Source: Candidatus Eiseniibacteriota bacterium (GTDB lineage Bacteria; Eisenbacteria; RBG-16-71-46). Taken from it: a stretch of 35,842 nt of DNA. Below the pieces are notes generated by a model that was not told the DNA's origin, searched no databases, and saw nothing but the letters and a program-made list of their open reading frames with translations. The stretch's first letter is position 1. Each line of letters opens with the position of its first letter. A program made the position numbers and the translations under genes. Location: positions 1-35,842 of the forward strand of contig JANYBS010000018.1 in assembly GCA_025360715.1 (NCBI GenBank), given 5' to 3'. This document shows, piece after piece, positions 16,300 through 24,625 of this stretch.

Positions 16300-19047
16300 A
16301 TGTCCGAGATCAGCCGCGGTGCGTTATTCGGCAAGCTCAACGCGCTGGCATACCGCGCGATCGAGAGCGCGACGGTGTTCTGCAAGATGCGCGGCAATCC
16401 GTACGTGGAGATCGTGCACTGGGTGCACCAGATCCTCCAGCTGCCGGATTCCGACCTGCACCGCATCCTCAAGCAGTCGAACGTGAATCCGTCGCAGCTC
16501 TCGAAAGACCTGATCGAGGCGCTCGATAAGCTGCCGCGCGGGTCGTCTTCGATCTCGGACCTGTCGGGACATGTGGAAGAAGCGGTCGAGCGCGCGTGGG
16601 TGTACGGGTCACTGCTCTTTGGCGAGTCACAGGTCCGCACCGGCCATCTGGTGGTGGGCATCCTCAAGACGCGCGGCCTGCGCAATGGCCTGCTCGGCAT
16701 CAGCCAGGAGTTCGCGCGCATCCCGACCGACGCGCTGACCGACCGGTTCAGCGAGTTCGTCGCGGGCTCGCCCGAAGAATCCATGCGCGCGAGCGACGGT
16801 TCGTCGGCCGGCGGCGGCGCGGTGCCCGGCGAGGCGAGCGGCGCCATGGCGCCGGCGCAGATGGGCAAACAGGAAGCGCTCAAGCAGTTCACGGTCGACC
16901 TCACCGCGCAGGCGCGCGAGGGCAAGGTCGATCCCATCGTGGGCCGCGACGAGGAGATCCGCCAGGTGGTGGACATCCTCATGCGCCGCCGCCAGAACAA
17001 CCCGATCCTCACCGGCGAGGCCGGCGTGGGTAAGACCGCGGTGGTCGAAGGCTTCGCGCTGCGCATCGCTGCAGGCGATGTGCCGCCGGCGCTCAAGGAC
17101 GTCACGCTTCGCGTGCTCGATGTGGGCCTGCTGCAGGCCGGCGCGAGCATGAAGGGCGAGTTCGAGAACCGCCTCAAGCAGGTCATCGAAGAGGTGCAGA
17201 GTTCCGAGAAGCCCATCGTGCTCTTCATCGATGAGACGCACACGCTGGTCGGCGCCGGTGGCGCCGCCGGCACCGGCGACGCTGCGAACCTGCTCAAGCC
17301 GGCACTCGCGCGCGGCAAGCTGCGCACGATCGGCGCCACCACGTGGGCCGAGTACAAGAAGCATATTGAAAAAGACCCGGCGCTCACGCGGCGCTTCCAG
17401 ACCGTCAAGGTGGAAGAGCCTTCAGAAGAAAAGGCCATCCTCATGATGCGCGGCTCGGCGAGCACGCTTGAGAAGCATCACCGCGTGCAGCTGCTCGATG
17501 AAGCGATCGAAGCGGCCGTGCGCTTGAGCCATCGTTATATACCGGGCCGCCAGCTGCCGGACAAGAGCGTGAGCCTGCTCGACACCGCGTGCGCGCGCGT
17601 GGCGATCAGTCAGCACTCCGTGCCGCCCGAAGTCGACGACTCGCGGCGCCGCATCGAGGCGCTCGATACCGAGCTGGCGATCATCGACCGCGAGAAGAAG
17701 AGCGGCTACGACGTGGGCAAGCGTGCCGAAGACGCGACCGAGAAGAAGACGTCGGAACAAGCGCGTCTCGAACTCCTGGAGTCGAGGTGGGGCAAGGAAA
17801 AGGCCCTCGTCGACGAGATCCTGGAGATGCGCGCCAAGCTGCGTGGCGTGACCGGGAGCATCGAGGGCAGCACCACGGCATCGGGCCGTGCCGCCGATGC
17901 GATGGCCGCGACCACGCCGGTGGAAGGCGCGCCGCCCGTGGCGCTCACCGACGCCGAGCGCGAGGCCGCGCTCGAGCTGCTGGCCAAGCGCGATGCTGAA
18001 CTGAAAGAACTGCAGGGCGAGACGCCGCTCATCCTGCCCAGTGTCGATGAGCAGGCGGTGGCGACGGTCGTGGGCGATTGGACCGGCATCCCGGTCGGCC
18101 GCATGGTCAAGAACGAGGTCGAGTCCGTGTTGCGGCTCGCCGACACGCTCAACCAGCGCATCATCGGCCAGGGCCACGCCATGGACATGATCGCCAAGCG
18201 CATCCAGACCTCGCGCGCGAAGCTGGATAATCCCAACAAGCCGATCGGCGTGTTCATGCTCGCGGGTACATCGGGCGTCGGCAAGACCGAGACCGCGCTG
18301 GCGCTGGCCGAAGCGCTCTACGGCGGCGAGCAGAACATCATCACGATCAACATGAGCGAGTTCCAGGAAGCGCACACCGTGAGCACGCTCAAGGGCGCGC
18401 CTCCCGGGTACGTGGGCTACGGCGAGGGCGGCATTCTTACGGAAGCCGTGCGCCGGCGGCCCTACAGTGTGGTGCTGCTCGACGAGGTCGAGAAGGCACA
18501 CACCGACGTGCACGAGATGTTCTTCCAGGTGTTCGACAAGGGCTGGATGGAGGACGGCGAGGGCCGGTTCATCGACTTCAAGAACACGCTCATCTTGCTC
18601 ACGACCAACGCGGGCTCCGACCTGCTCATGAGCATGTGCAAGGACCCGGAGCTGTTGCCGGATCCCGAAGCCATCGCCAAGGCGCTGCGTGAGCCCATGC
18701 TCAAGGTCTTCCCCGCGGCACTGCTCGGCCGTATCGTCACCATCCCGTATTATCCGCTGACCGACGAGATGGTGGGCAAGATCGTGCGCCTGCAGCTGGG
18801 CCGGATCACCAAGCGCGTGCAGCTGAATCACAAGCTGCCGTTCACCTACACCGACGAGGTGGTCAAGCTCGTCGTGAGCCGGTGCAGCGAACTCGAGAGC
18901 GGCGGCCGTATGATCGACGCCATCCTCACGAACACGGTGCTGCCAGCGATCTCCAAAGAGTTCCTGACGCGCCTGATGGACGGGCGCGCCATCAGCAAGG
19001 TGCATGTGAAGGTCGAAGGCGGCGAGTTCGCCTATGATTTCGGGTGA
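16300..19047 (+). CDS. clpV: ClpV (TssH), T6SS sheath-recycling AAA+ ATPase
   Basis: ClpV is a double-ring Clp/Hsp100 ATPase that pulls apart contracted TssBC sheaths. The product is 915 aa from ATG 16300 (AAGGAG 8 nt upstream). The Clp N-domain (about 1-150, with GHLVVGIL) is followed by a Gly/Ala linker. AAA-1 has Walker A GEAGVGKT at 239-246 and Walker B VLFIDETHTL near 307-316. A coiled M-domain lies at about 450-580, and AAA-2 has Walker A GTSGVGKT at 656-663 with VVLLDEVEKAH downstream. The N-terminal helix with LNALAYRAIESATVFCKM is the sheath-binding part typical of ClpV rather than ClpB. The stop codon sits within a 13-bp tandem repeat. Confidence 0.96.
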   Translation: MSEISRGALFGKLNALAYRAIESATVFCKMRGNPYVEIVHWVHQILQLPDSDLHRILKQSNVNPSQLSKDLIEALDKLPRGSSSISDLSGHVEEAVERAWVYGSLLFGESQVRTGHLVVGILKTRGLRNGLLGISQEFARIPTDALTDRFSEFVAGSPEESMRASDGSSAGGGAVPGEASGAMAPAQMGKQEALKQFTVDLTAQAREGKVDPIVGRDEEIRQVVDILMRRRQNNPILTGEAGVGKTAVVEGFALRIAAGDVPPALKDVTLRVLDVGLLQAGASMKGEFENRLKQVIEEVQSSEKPIVLFIDETHTLVGAGGAAGTGDAANLLKPALARGKLRTIGATTWAEYKKHIEKDPALTRRFQTVKVEEPSEEKAILMMRGSASTLEKHHRVQLLDEAIEAAVRLSHRYIPGRQLPDKSVSLLDTACARVAISQHSVPPEVDDSRRRIEALDTELAIIDREKKSGYDVGKRAEDATEKKTSEQARLELLESRWGKEKALVDEILEMRAKLRGVTGSIEGSTTASGRAADAMAATTPVEGAPPVALTDAEREAALELLAKRDAELKELQGETPLILPSVDEQAVATVVGDWTGIPVGRMVKNEVESVLRLADTLNQRIIGQGHAMDMIAKRIQTSRAKLDNPNKPIGVFMLAGTSGVGKTETALALAEALYGGEQNIITINMSEFQEAHTVSTLKGAPPGYVGYGEGGILTEAVRRRPYSVVLLDEVEKAHTDVHEMFFQVFDKGWMEDGEGRFIDFKNTLILLTTNAGSDLLMSMCKDPELLPDPEAIAKALREPMLKVFPAALLGRIVTIPYYPLTDEMVGKIVRLQLGRITKRVQLNHKLPFTYTDEVVKLVVSRCSELESGGRMIDAILTNTVLPAISKEFLTRLMDGRAISKVHVKVEGGEFAYDFG

Positions 19048-19079
19048 GCTCTTCGGGTGAGCTCTTCGGGTGAGCCCTT
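19041..19079 (+). repeat. Three 13-bp tandem repeats spanning the clpV stop codon
   Basis: The unit CGGGTGAGCTCTT occurs at 19041-19053 and 19054-19066; the third copy at 19067-19079 has one change. The first copy contains the clpV TGA. Because 13 is not a multiple of 3, the three TGAs fall in three different frames. It is probably a slippage-generated microsatellite. Confidence 0.85.
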
Positions 19080-19112
19080 CGAGTAAAGCAACATCAGTTC
19101 CCCATACTCACC

Positions 19113-19133
19113 GCGCCGGCGTGGAGCCGGTGC
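19113..19133 (+). promoter_or_regulatory. Stem-loop upstream of the cyclophilin gene
   Basis: GCGCCGGC (19113-19120) pairs with GCCGGTGC (19126-19133), with one G-U pair, around GTGGA. No U-tract follows, so it may be a weak terminator for the clpV transcript or a leader element. Confidence 0.3.
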
Positions 19134-19155
19134 ACACAACCTCAGGGAGATATGC

Positions 19156-19902
19156 ATGCGTAAGACCATCCTGATGTCCCTCGCGTTCCTCACGCTCGCC
19201 TCGGTGGCGTTCGCGGCAGATGTCGACACCAAAGCGAAGCCGGCCGAGAAGCCTGCCAAGATGGCGAAGCACGCCGACAAGGCCAAGATGGGAGCCGTCA
19301 TGAAGGACGAAGCGTTGTCGGACAAGGCGATCGCGGCGATCGATGCGCAGATCGCGGCGGCCAAGGTCGACAAGAGCAAGGCGAACTGGAAGTCCAGCCT
19401 GCCGCTGCCGAAGGTGGTCAAGTTCGAAGCCGGCAAGAAGTACTACATGAACATGACGACCAATAAGGGCACGATGAAGATCCTCTTCAAGCCCGAGGTC
19501 GCGCCGATGCACGTGACGAACCTGATCTACCTCTCGCGCATGGGATACTTCGAGAACGTGAAGTTCCACCGTGTGATGAAGGGCTTCATGGCGCAGGGCG
19601 GCGACCCCACGGGCACCGGCGCCGGCGGTCCGGGCTACCAGTTCGCGGGCGAGTTCTCGCCGAACGCCAAGCACGACAAGGCGGGCGTCTGCTCCACGGC
19701 GAACGCCGGCCCGAACACCGACGGCAGCCAGTTCTTCATCATGTTCAAGTCGTATGCGAGCCTGGACGGCAAGTACTCCATCTGGGGCCAGGTCGAAGAG
19801 GGCTTGGACGTGGTCAAGAAGCTCGAGGACGCGGGCAATGCCTCCGACGGCCCGCCGACCGAGGCGCTGTTCATCAGCAAGGTCACGATCGACGTGAAGT
19901 AA
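19156..19902 (+). CDS. Exported cyclophilin-type peptidyl-prolyl cis-trans isomerase
   Basis: This enzyme catalyses cis-trans isomerisation of prolyl bonds to help fold exported proteins. The product is 248 aa from ATG 19156 (AGGGAGA upstream). A signal peptide (MRKTILMSL...ASVAFA-A) is followed by a Lys/Ala-rich linker (about 25-95). The cyclophilin domain starts near residue 100: GTMKILFKPEVAPMHVTNLIYLSR, the catalytic FHRV with GFMAQGGDP (about 135-150), and GSQFFIMF (about 191-198). These are the essential Arg, Gln and Phe positions. The linker may tether the domain to the envelope. It lies between clpV and vgrG but is a housekeeping family, so a T6SS role is only positional. Confidence 0.92.
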   Translation: MRKTILMSLAFLTLASVAFAADVDTKAKPAEKPAKMAKHADKAKMGAVMKDEALSDKAIAAIDAQIAAAKVDKSKANWKSSLPLPKVVKFEAGKKYYMNMTTNKGTMKILFKPEVAPMHVTNLIYLSRMGYFENVKFHRVMKGFMAQGGDPTGTGAGGPGYQFAGEFSPNAKHDKAGVCSTANAGPNTDGSQFFIMFKSYASLDGKYSIWGQVEEGLDVVKKLEDAGNASDGPPTEALFISKVTIDVK

Positions 19903-19920
19903 GGGCTGTTTGCAGTCATG

Positions 19921-19957
19921 CAAGAGCCCCGGCGCCGCGAGGCGACCGGGGCTCTTG
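19921..19957. terminator. Bidirectional terminator between convergent genes
   Basis: A 12-bp perfect stem (CAAGAGCCCCGG at 19921-19932 with its complement at 19946-19957) encloses a 13-nt loop. It lies midway between the cyclophilin stop at 19902 and the convergent gene ending at 19976. The stem has its own AAGAGC/GCTCTT ends, giving short T-containing tails on both strands. Confidence 0.75.
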
Positions 19958-19975
19958 CTCTTGCGCGTGGCGTGG

Positions 19976-21388
19976 TTACGCAGGCTTGCGCGCCGAGATG
20001 AGCAGCCCCATCACCGGCCGCCCGCCCTCGGTGCGCAGGTCACCTTCGCCGATCGTGATGCCGGTGAAGCCGGCGTTGTGGATGGCGTTGGCCGTGTATT
20101 CCGTGCTGTGCGCGTAGCGGCCGCCTGTGTGCAGCACATACGAGCCGCCGGCTTCCAGCCGCTCGAGCGTGAACGCCAGCAGGCCCAGCGCGCGCAACGC
20201 CGTGAACGACGCCGCGAGCGGCGCTTCGAGCGCGCCCAGGTAGCAGAACGTGTCGGCCGACACGATCAGGTCGTACGCCAGCTCGTGTGTTCGCAGGTGC
20301 GCGGTGAGCTCTTCGCATAACAACGCGTCATACGTCTGGCGTTTGGCGGCCTGCGCGAGCATGCCCTCCGACAGATCGACCCCCACGAGGCGACGCGCAT
20401 ACGGCTTGATCAGCGGCGCGCACAGGCCCGTGCCGCAGCCGGCATCGAGGACGTCGAGCGCGCCGGCGGGCTTGCCGTACGCCAGTTCCACCAGCGCCGC
20501 CACCAGGTTCGGTGCGCGGTAATGCAGCCGCGTGAGCGTCTGGTCGAAGTCGTTGGCAAAGCGGTCGAACGTGCCGCGCACGTACTCGTCGCTCGCGCGC
20601 GCGGGCGCGGGCGCGCCGCCTAGTGCGGCCAGCAGGTGCATGGCGAGCGGATCGCCCGGGCGCTCCGCGAGCCAGCGGTGCAGCTCGGCCAGCGCGTCAT
20701 CGTGGCGCCCGGCCGTCTCGAGCGCGCGCACGAGGGCTTCGCGCGGCGCCTCGGCCGCGGGGTCCAGTCGCACTGCCGCGCGGTAGCACTCCACGGCCTC
20801 GTCGTCGCGCTTGAGCGTCTCGAGCGTCTTGCCCACGTCGAACTGCGCCACCGCGTAGGTGGGATCGAGCTCCGCGGCGCGGCGATAGGCCGCGAGCGCT
20901 TCGGGCAAGCGCTTCTGGTGGAACAGCGCGTCGCCAAGAAAGCTATGCGCGCGTGCCGCGTCGGGCTCCAGTTCCACCGCCTCGCGCAGCGTGGCCTCGG
21001 CGTCGGCGGGGCGGCCGGCCTCCTGCAGCAGGCGGCCCAGATTGAAGTGGGCTTCTAACATGCCCGGCGCGTGCTGCAGCGCGGTGCGATACAGCGGCTC
21101 GGCCTCGGCGAAACGGTCGCTCTGATGCAGCAGCCGCGCCAGGTTGTGCAGGACGGGCGCGGCGTCCGGGGCGATCTCGAGCGCGCGGCGATAGAGCGGT
21201 TCCGCCGCCGCGGCATCGCCCGTCTCGATGCTGCATACCGCCAGATTATTGAGCGCGCGAAAGTGCGCCTCGTCGAGCTCGACCACTTGCGCGTACAGCG
21301 CGGCGGCGCCGGCGTGGTCGCCGGCCTGCTGGAGTGCGCGGCCTTGCTCGTAGAGCGCGTCGGCGTCGGCTGGGGATCGGGCGGGCAT
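19976..21388 (-). CDS. TPR protein fused to a SAM-dependent methyltransferase
   Basis: The product is 470 aa from ATG 21388; a longer frame upstream is Arg/Ala-rich and unlikely to be coding. Residues about 5-260 are a run of seven or so TPR units of 34 residues (for example ALYEQGRALQQAGDHAGAAALYAQVVELD and EAHFNLGRLLQEAGRPADAEATLREAVELEP). The C-terminal third is a class I methyltransferase with motif I VLDAGCGTG at about 313-321, then LVGVDLSEGML and YDLIVSADTFCYLG. This architecture is known in bacterial TPR-methyltransferases whose substrates are mostly unknown; the TPRs probably bind the protein target. It is convergent with the cyclophilin gene and divergent from vgrG, so it forms its own unit. 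A T6SS role is not shown. Confidence 0.85.
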   Translation of the reverse strand: MPARSPADADALYEQGRALQQAGDHAGAAALYAQVVELDEAHFRALNNLAVCSIETGDAAAAEPLYRRALEIAPDAAPVLHNLARLLHQSDRFAEAEPLYRTALQHAPGMLEAHFNLGRLLQEAGRPADAEATLREAVELEPDAARAHSFLGDALFHQKRLPEALAAYRRAAELDPTYAVAQFDVGKTLETLKRDDEAVECYRAAVRLDPAAEAPREALVRALETAGRHDDALAELHRWLAERPGDPLAMHLLAALGGAPAPARASDEYVRGTFDRFANDFDQTLTRLHYRAPNLVAALVELAYGKPAGALDVLDAGCGTGLCAPLIKPYARRLVGVDLSEGMLAQAAKRQTYDALLCEELTAHLRTHELAYDLIVSADTFCYLGALEAPLAASFTALRALGLLAFTLERLEAGGSYVLHTGGRYAHSTEYTANAIHNAGFTGITIGEGDLRTEGGRPVMGLLISARKPA

Positions 21389-21447
21389 GGGGCCGCATGA
21401 TGCACGGCCCGCGCGGGTGGCGCCAGCGGGCCGCGTGCTCGCGTAGG

Positions 21448-21470
21448 CCCGCATTCTCTCCCGCATTCTC
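21448..21470. repeat. 12-bp direct repeat in the divergent region upstream of vgrG
   Basis: CCCGCATTCTC occurs at 21448-21458 and 21460-21470, one T apart, in the 170-bp region between the methyltransferase gene and vgrG. TACTAT at 21498-21503 could be a -10 box for vgrG but lacks a recognisable -35. The repeat might be an operator; nothing further supports this. Confidence 0.4.
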
Positions 21471-21558
21471 GGCTCGCGTGTGCGCCCCGCCCGCGGCTAC
21501 TATCGCGGGGCATTCCAAGACGCTGCCGCTTCCTTCCTGCCGCGCGAGGATCCCGACC

Positions 21559-23787
21559 ATGCCACCTCTCGACACCCGACACGTCTACCTGCTCTCGTCG
21601 CTGCCGCCCGAACAACTGCTGCTACAGCGCGTGCGGGGCTTTGAAGAGCTGGGGCGCTTGTTCCAGTTCGATCTGGAACTCCTGAGCCCGGATCCCGAGC
21701 TCAAGATCGACGATCTGCTCGGCGACAAGATGACGGTGGTGCTCGACGCCATGGGCGAGCCGCGATACTTCAATGGCATCGTCACGGCGTTCGGCCACGC
21801 GGGCAAGCATGGTCGGTTCGAGCGCTACTTCTGCACGCTGCGGCCGTTCCTGTGGCTCATGTCGCACGGCTCGGACTGCAAGATATTCCCCAAGATGAAC
21901 GTGCCCGACATCGTGGCCAAGGTGATCGCCGACCATGGCGCCGGCGGCCTGATCACGCGCAAGTTGCAGCGCACCTATGGTGAGCGCGAGTACACCGTGC
22001 AGTACCGCGAATCCCATCTGGCGTTCATCAGCCGGCTCATGGAAGAAGAGGGCATCTACTACCACTTCGACCACACGAAGGATCAGCACAAGCTGGTGAT
22101 CTGCGACGACAAGGCCTCGCACGAGAACAAGGGCGAGATCCCGTTCATGGACCCCACGGGCGGCGCTTCGGCGCGGCGTGACTTCCTGCGCGAGTGGGAG
22201 CAGCAGAAGCACGTGCGGCCCGGCGCGTTCGTGATCAACGATTTCGATTTCTTCTCACCCAGCGCCGACCTTGCAGAAGTCCGCAAGAGCCCACTCAAGC
22301 ACAAGCACGCGAACTTCGAGCACTACGAGCCGTTCTCGCGCTTCGTGCAGTGGGGCACCGATGCGTCGGCCAAGCTTCCGGCGCGGCAGATCGTGGAAAC
22401 GCGCCTAGAAGAAGCGCAGGCCGACCACGAACGTATCAAGACGCAGGGCAACGTGCGCGCACTGGCGATTGGCGATAAGTTCGACCTGGTCGAGCACCCG
22501 CGCCACGACCAAGATCAGGAATATCTCGTGATCCGCACCGAATTCAGCATGTTCCAGCCCGGTTACGACGCGGGCAGCTCGAGCTCGGCCGATGGCGAGA
22601 AGGAAGAACTCTTCGACGTGCAGGCGCAGGTGCAGCCGAGCAAGCAGCCATTCCGCCCGGCGCGCGTGACGCCCAAGCCTGTCATGGCCGGTCCGCACAC
22701 TGCGGTCGTGGTCACCGGCGGCACCTCGACCGACGCGCAGGGCCGCGTGAAGGTGCAGTTCCCTTGGGACCGCCTCAAGGCGAGTTCGTGCTGGGTGCGG
22801 GTGGCCAGCCCATGGGCCGGCAGCGGCTTCGGCGGCCTGCACGTGCCCCGCGAGGGCCAGGAGGTGATCGTCGAGTTCATCGAAGGCGATCCCGACAAGC
22901 CCATCGTGACCGGCCGCGTCTACAACGGCACGAACCTGCCACCTTTTGGCCTGCCCGGCGGCGCCACCAAGAGCGGCTTCCTCACGCGCAGCATGCCCGA
23001 TGGCTCCGCGGCCACTGCGAACGAGCTGCGGCTCGACGACAAGAAGGGCGACGAGCAGTTCTTCATCCACGCCGAGAAGAACATGGACACGGAAGTGGAG
23101 AAGGACCAGACGACGTGGGTGGGGCAGAATCGTAGCAAGGTGGTCGACAAGGATCAGATGGAAGAGGTGAAAGGGAACAAGAAGATCCAGGTCCATGGCG
23201 TACACGTCGAGGACATCGGCAAGACGATGAGCCTGACCGTGAAGGGTAGCGAGGACGAGACCATCGGCGGCAGTCGCTCGATCACCGTCGGCGCGAATCA
23301 CACCGAGACGATCGCCGGCGTCCAGGGCGTCACCGTCGGTGCCGCTGCGGCGTGGAGCGTGGGTGGCGCGGGCTCGATCGCCTTCGGTGCCGTGGGTTCA
23401 TTCACCGTAGGCGGGAATCTCACCGTGTCTTCGGGCGGGAACCACAGTACGTCCGCCATGGGCAACAGTTCGAACGATGTGAGCGGCAACGTATCGATCA
23501 CGGCGGGCAAAAAACTATCAATCGACGTGACCGACGAGATGGCCATCAGCGTGAAGAAGAAGTTCGTGATCGCCGTCGAGGATGAGCACAACATCAAGGT
23601 CACCAAGGCCTATGGACTCAAGGCCAAGGAGATCATGATCGAAGGCGAGGACAAGATCACCCTCAAGTGCGGCGATGCCACGATCATCCTCGAGAAGGGT
23701 GGCGACATCACGATCAAGGGCAAGAACATCAATCACAAGGCAGACTCGGATATCGTGATGAAGGCCAGCAAGGTTGCCGCGAACTGA
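21559..23787 (+). CDS. vgrG: VgrG (TssI), T6SS spike protein
   Basis: VgrG trimers cap the Hcp tube and carry PAAR proteins and effectors. ATG 21559 (GAGGA upstream) starts MPPLDTRHVYLLSSLPPEQLLLQR, a normal VgrG opening; upstream in-frame sequence is Arg/Ala-rich and not credible. The product is 742 aa. The gp27-like domain (1-370) contains FLWLMSHGSDCKIFPKMNVPDIV and RESHLAFISRLMEEEGIYY. The gp5 OB-fold (about 371-460) has VTGGTSTDAQGRVKVQFPWDR and CWVRVASPWAG. Then come the YNGTNLPPF block and a beta-helix needle (about 568-742) of short Ile/Val-rich repeats ending DITIKGKNI. There is no extra C-terminal toxin domain, so cargo must be separate. It converges on the effector operon, 31 nt apart. 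Confidence 0.97.
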   Translation: MPPLDTRHVYLLSSLPPEQLLLQRVRGFEELGRLFQFDLELLSPDPELKIDDLLGDKMTVVLDAMGEPRYFNGIVTAFGHAGKHGRFERYFCTLRPFLWLMSHGSDCKIFPKMNVPDIVAKVIADHGAGGLITRKLQRTYGEREYTVQYRESHLAFISRLMEEEGIYYHFDHTKDQHKLVICDDKASHENKGEIPFMDPTGGASARRDFLREWEQQKHVRPGAFVINDFDFFSPSADLAEVRKSPLKHKHANFEHYEPFSRFVQWGTDASAKLPARQIVETRLEEAQADHERIKTQGNVRALAIGDKFDLVEHPRHDQDQEYLVIRTEFSMFQPGYDAGSSSSADGEKEELFDVQAQVQPSKQPFRPARVTPKPVMAGPHTAVVVTGGTSTDAQGRVKVQFPWDRLKASSCWVRVASPWAGSGFGGLHVPREGQEVIVEFIEGDPDKPIVTGRVYNGTNLPPFGLPGGATKSGFLTRSMPDGSAATANELRLDDKKGDEQFFIHAEKNMDTEVEKDQTTWVGQNRSKVVDKDQMEEVKGNKKIQVHGVHVEDIGKTMSLTVKGSEDETIGGSRSITVGANHTETIAGVQGVTVGAAAAWSVGGAGSIAFGAVGSFTVGGNLTVSSGGNHSTSAMGNSSNDVSGNVSITAGKKLSIDVTDEMAISVKKKFVIAVEDEHNIKVTKAYGLKAKEIMIEGEDKITLKCGDATIILEKGGDITIKGKNINHKADSDIVMKASKVAAN

Positions 23788-23818
23788 ACATCTGTTCGGT
23801 CGCGCGCGGGAGCGGCGA

Positions 23819-24625
23819 TCAGGCGAACGGGTCGATCGGGGAGCCGTCCGGCATCTCGAGAAGATAGCGTTCGCCACCCGACAGCATCTGCGGATGTCGC
23901 TCGCCGGGCAGGTCGAGGTACGGGCAATTGGCGGTGCCGGTTCGCAGTGTCATCTCTTCGTCGCCAGGAGCGATCCACAGCACCTGGCCGGAGTCGATCC
24001 ACGGTGCAAGCGCGAAGTCGTGCCGGTCATTCTGGGTGAGCCACGATGTGCCGCCGGCGTCGTTGGGAAACCACAGGTCCATGCGCAGCCAGTGCTGATG
24101 CAGTTCGCCCACCGGCAGGGATTCGTCCGAAAAATAGGCGACCACGTGGGCCACGTCGCCGTGGGCGAGCGGCGCCAGACGCGAGATCACGGCCTTCATG
24201 CCCGGCAGCTTGAGCAGACGCGGAATAACGAACGGTGCTTCAGGGCCCGGAATCACCTCGGCGACGGCTTCGGAGGGCGCTCGGCCATGAAGGTCGAGCG
24301 TTCCCAGTAAGCACTGGAACGTCGGAGGTGTTGCAGGCTCCTCGATCTTCACCGTGCGGCTCTTGTGCCACCAAGGCCCATCAAGTCCGAACGGATCAAG
24401 TGAGCGCTTGAGCACCTTCTGGGTGCTCGGGCAGCGGCTGAAAGGCACTCGGGGAAGCCGGTCGCCGTACTCATGCAGCACCTGATAATAACGGTCGAGT
24501 GTCTTCACTCGGTCCGGCCCCGTGGGCTCCGGTGGGCCCCCTTCGGGCGGATACAACTCGCGCTCGATCGCGGCCGCTCGGACAAGAAGTTCGTCACGCT
24601 CCGCTTGGGTCAAGGGTTCGCTCAC
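23819..24625 (-). CDS. Unknown protein coupled to the DUF4150 effector; candidate immunity or accessory protein
   Basis: The product is 268 aa from GTG 24625, whose codon overlaps the effector stop by 4 nt (GTGA). It is soluble, with no signal peptide or transmembrane segment. Notable segments are RVPFSRCPSTQ followed by SLDPFGLDGPWWH, then PEAPFVIPRLL, VVAYFSDESLPVGELHQHWLRMDLW, and a C-terminal SGGERYLLEMPDG. I recall similar proteins, with the same SRCP...LDPFGLDGPWW core, beside other T6SS PAAR-like effectors, but I know no function. Position as last gene, directly after the toxin, is what an immunity protein would have. If the toxin needs a eukaryotic activator, immunity would be unnecessary and this could instead be a chaperone or a second cargo. 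Confidence 0.6.
   Translation of the reverse strand: MSEPLTQAERDELLVRAAAIERELYPPEGGPPEPTGPDRVKTLDRYYQVLHEYGDRLPRVPFSRCPSTQKVLKRSLDPFGLDGPWWHKSRTVKIEEPATPPTFQCLLGTLDLHGRAPSEAVAEVIPGPEAPFVIPRLLKLPGMKAVISRLAPLAHGDVAHVVAYFSDESLPVGELHQHWLRMDLWFPNDAGGTSWLTQNDRHDFALAPWIDSGQVLWIAPGDEEMTLRTGTANCPYLDLPGERHPQMLSGGERYLLEMPDGSPIDPFA

Noticed and set aside
21559-23787. VgrG as an evolved effector with its own toxin domain
   Set aside because: The sequence ends in the beta-helix needle; there is no globular extension after it.
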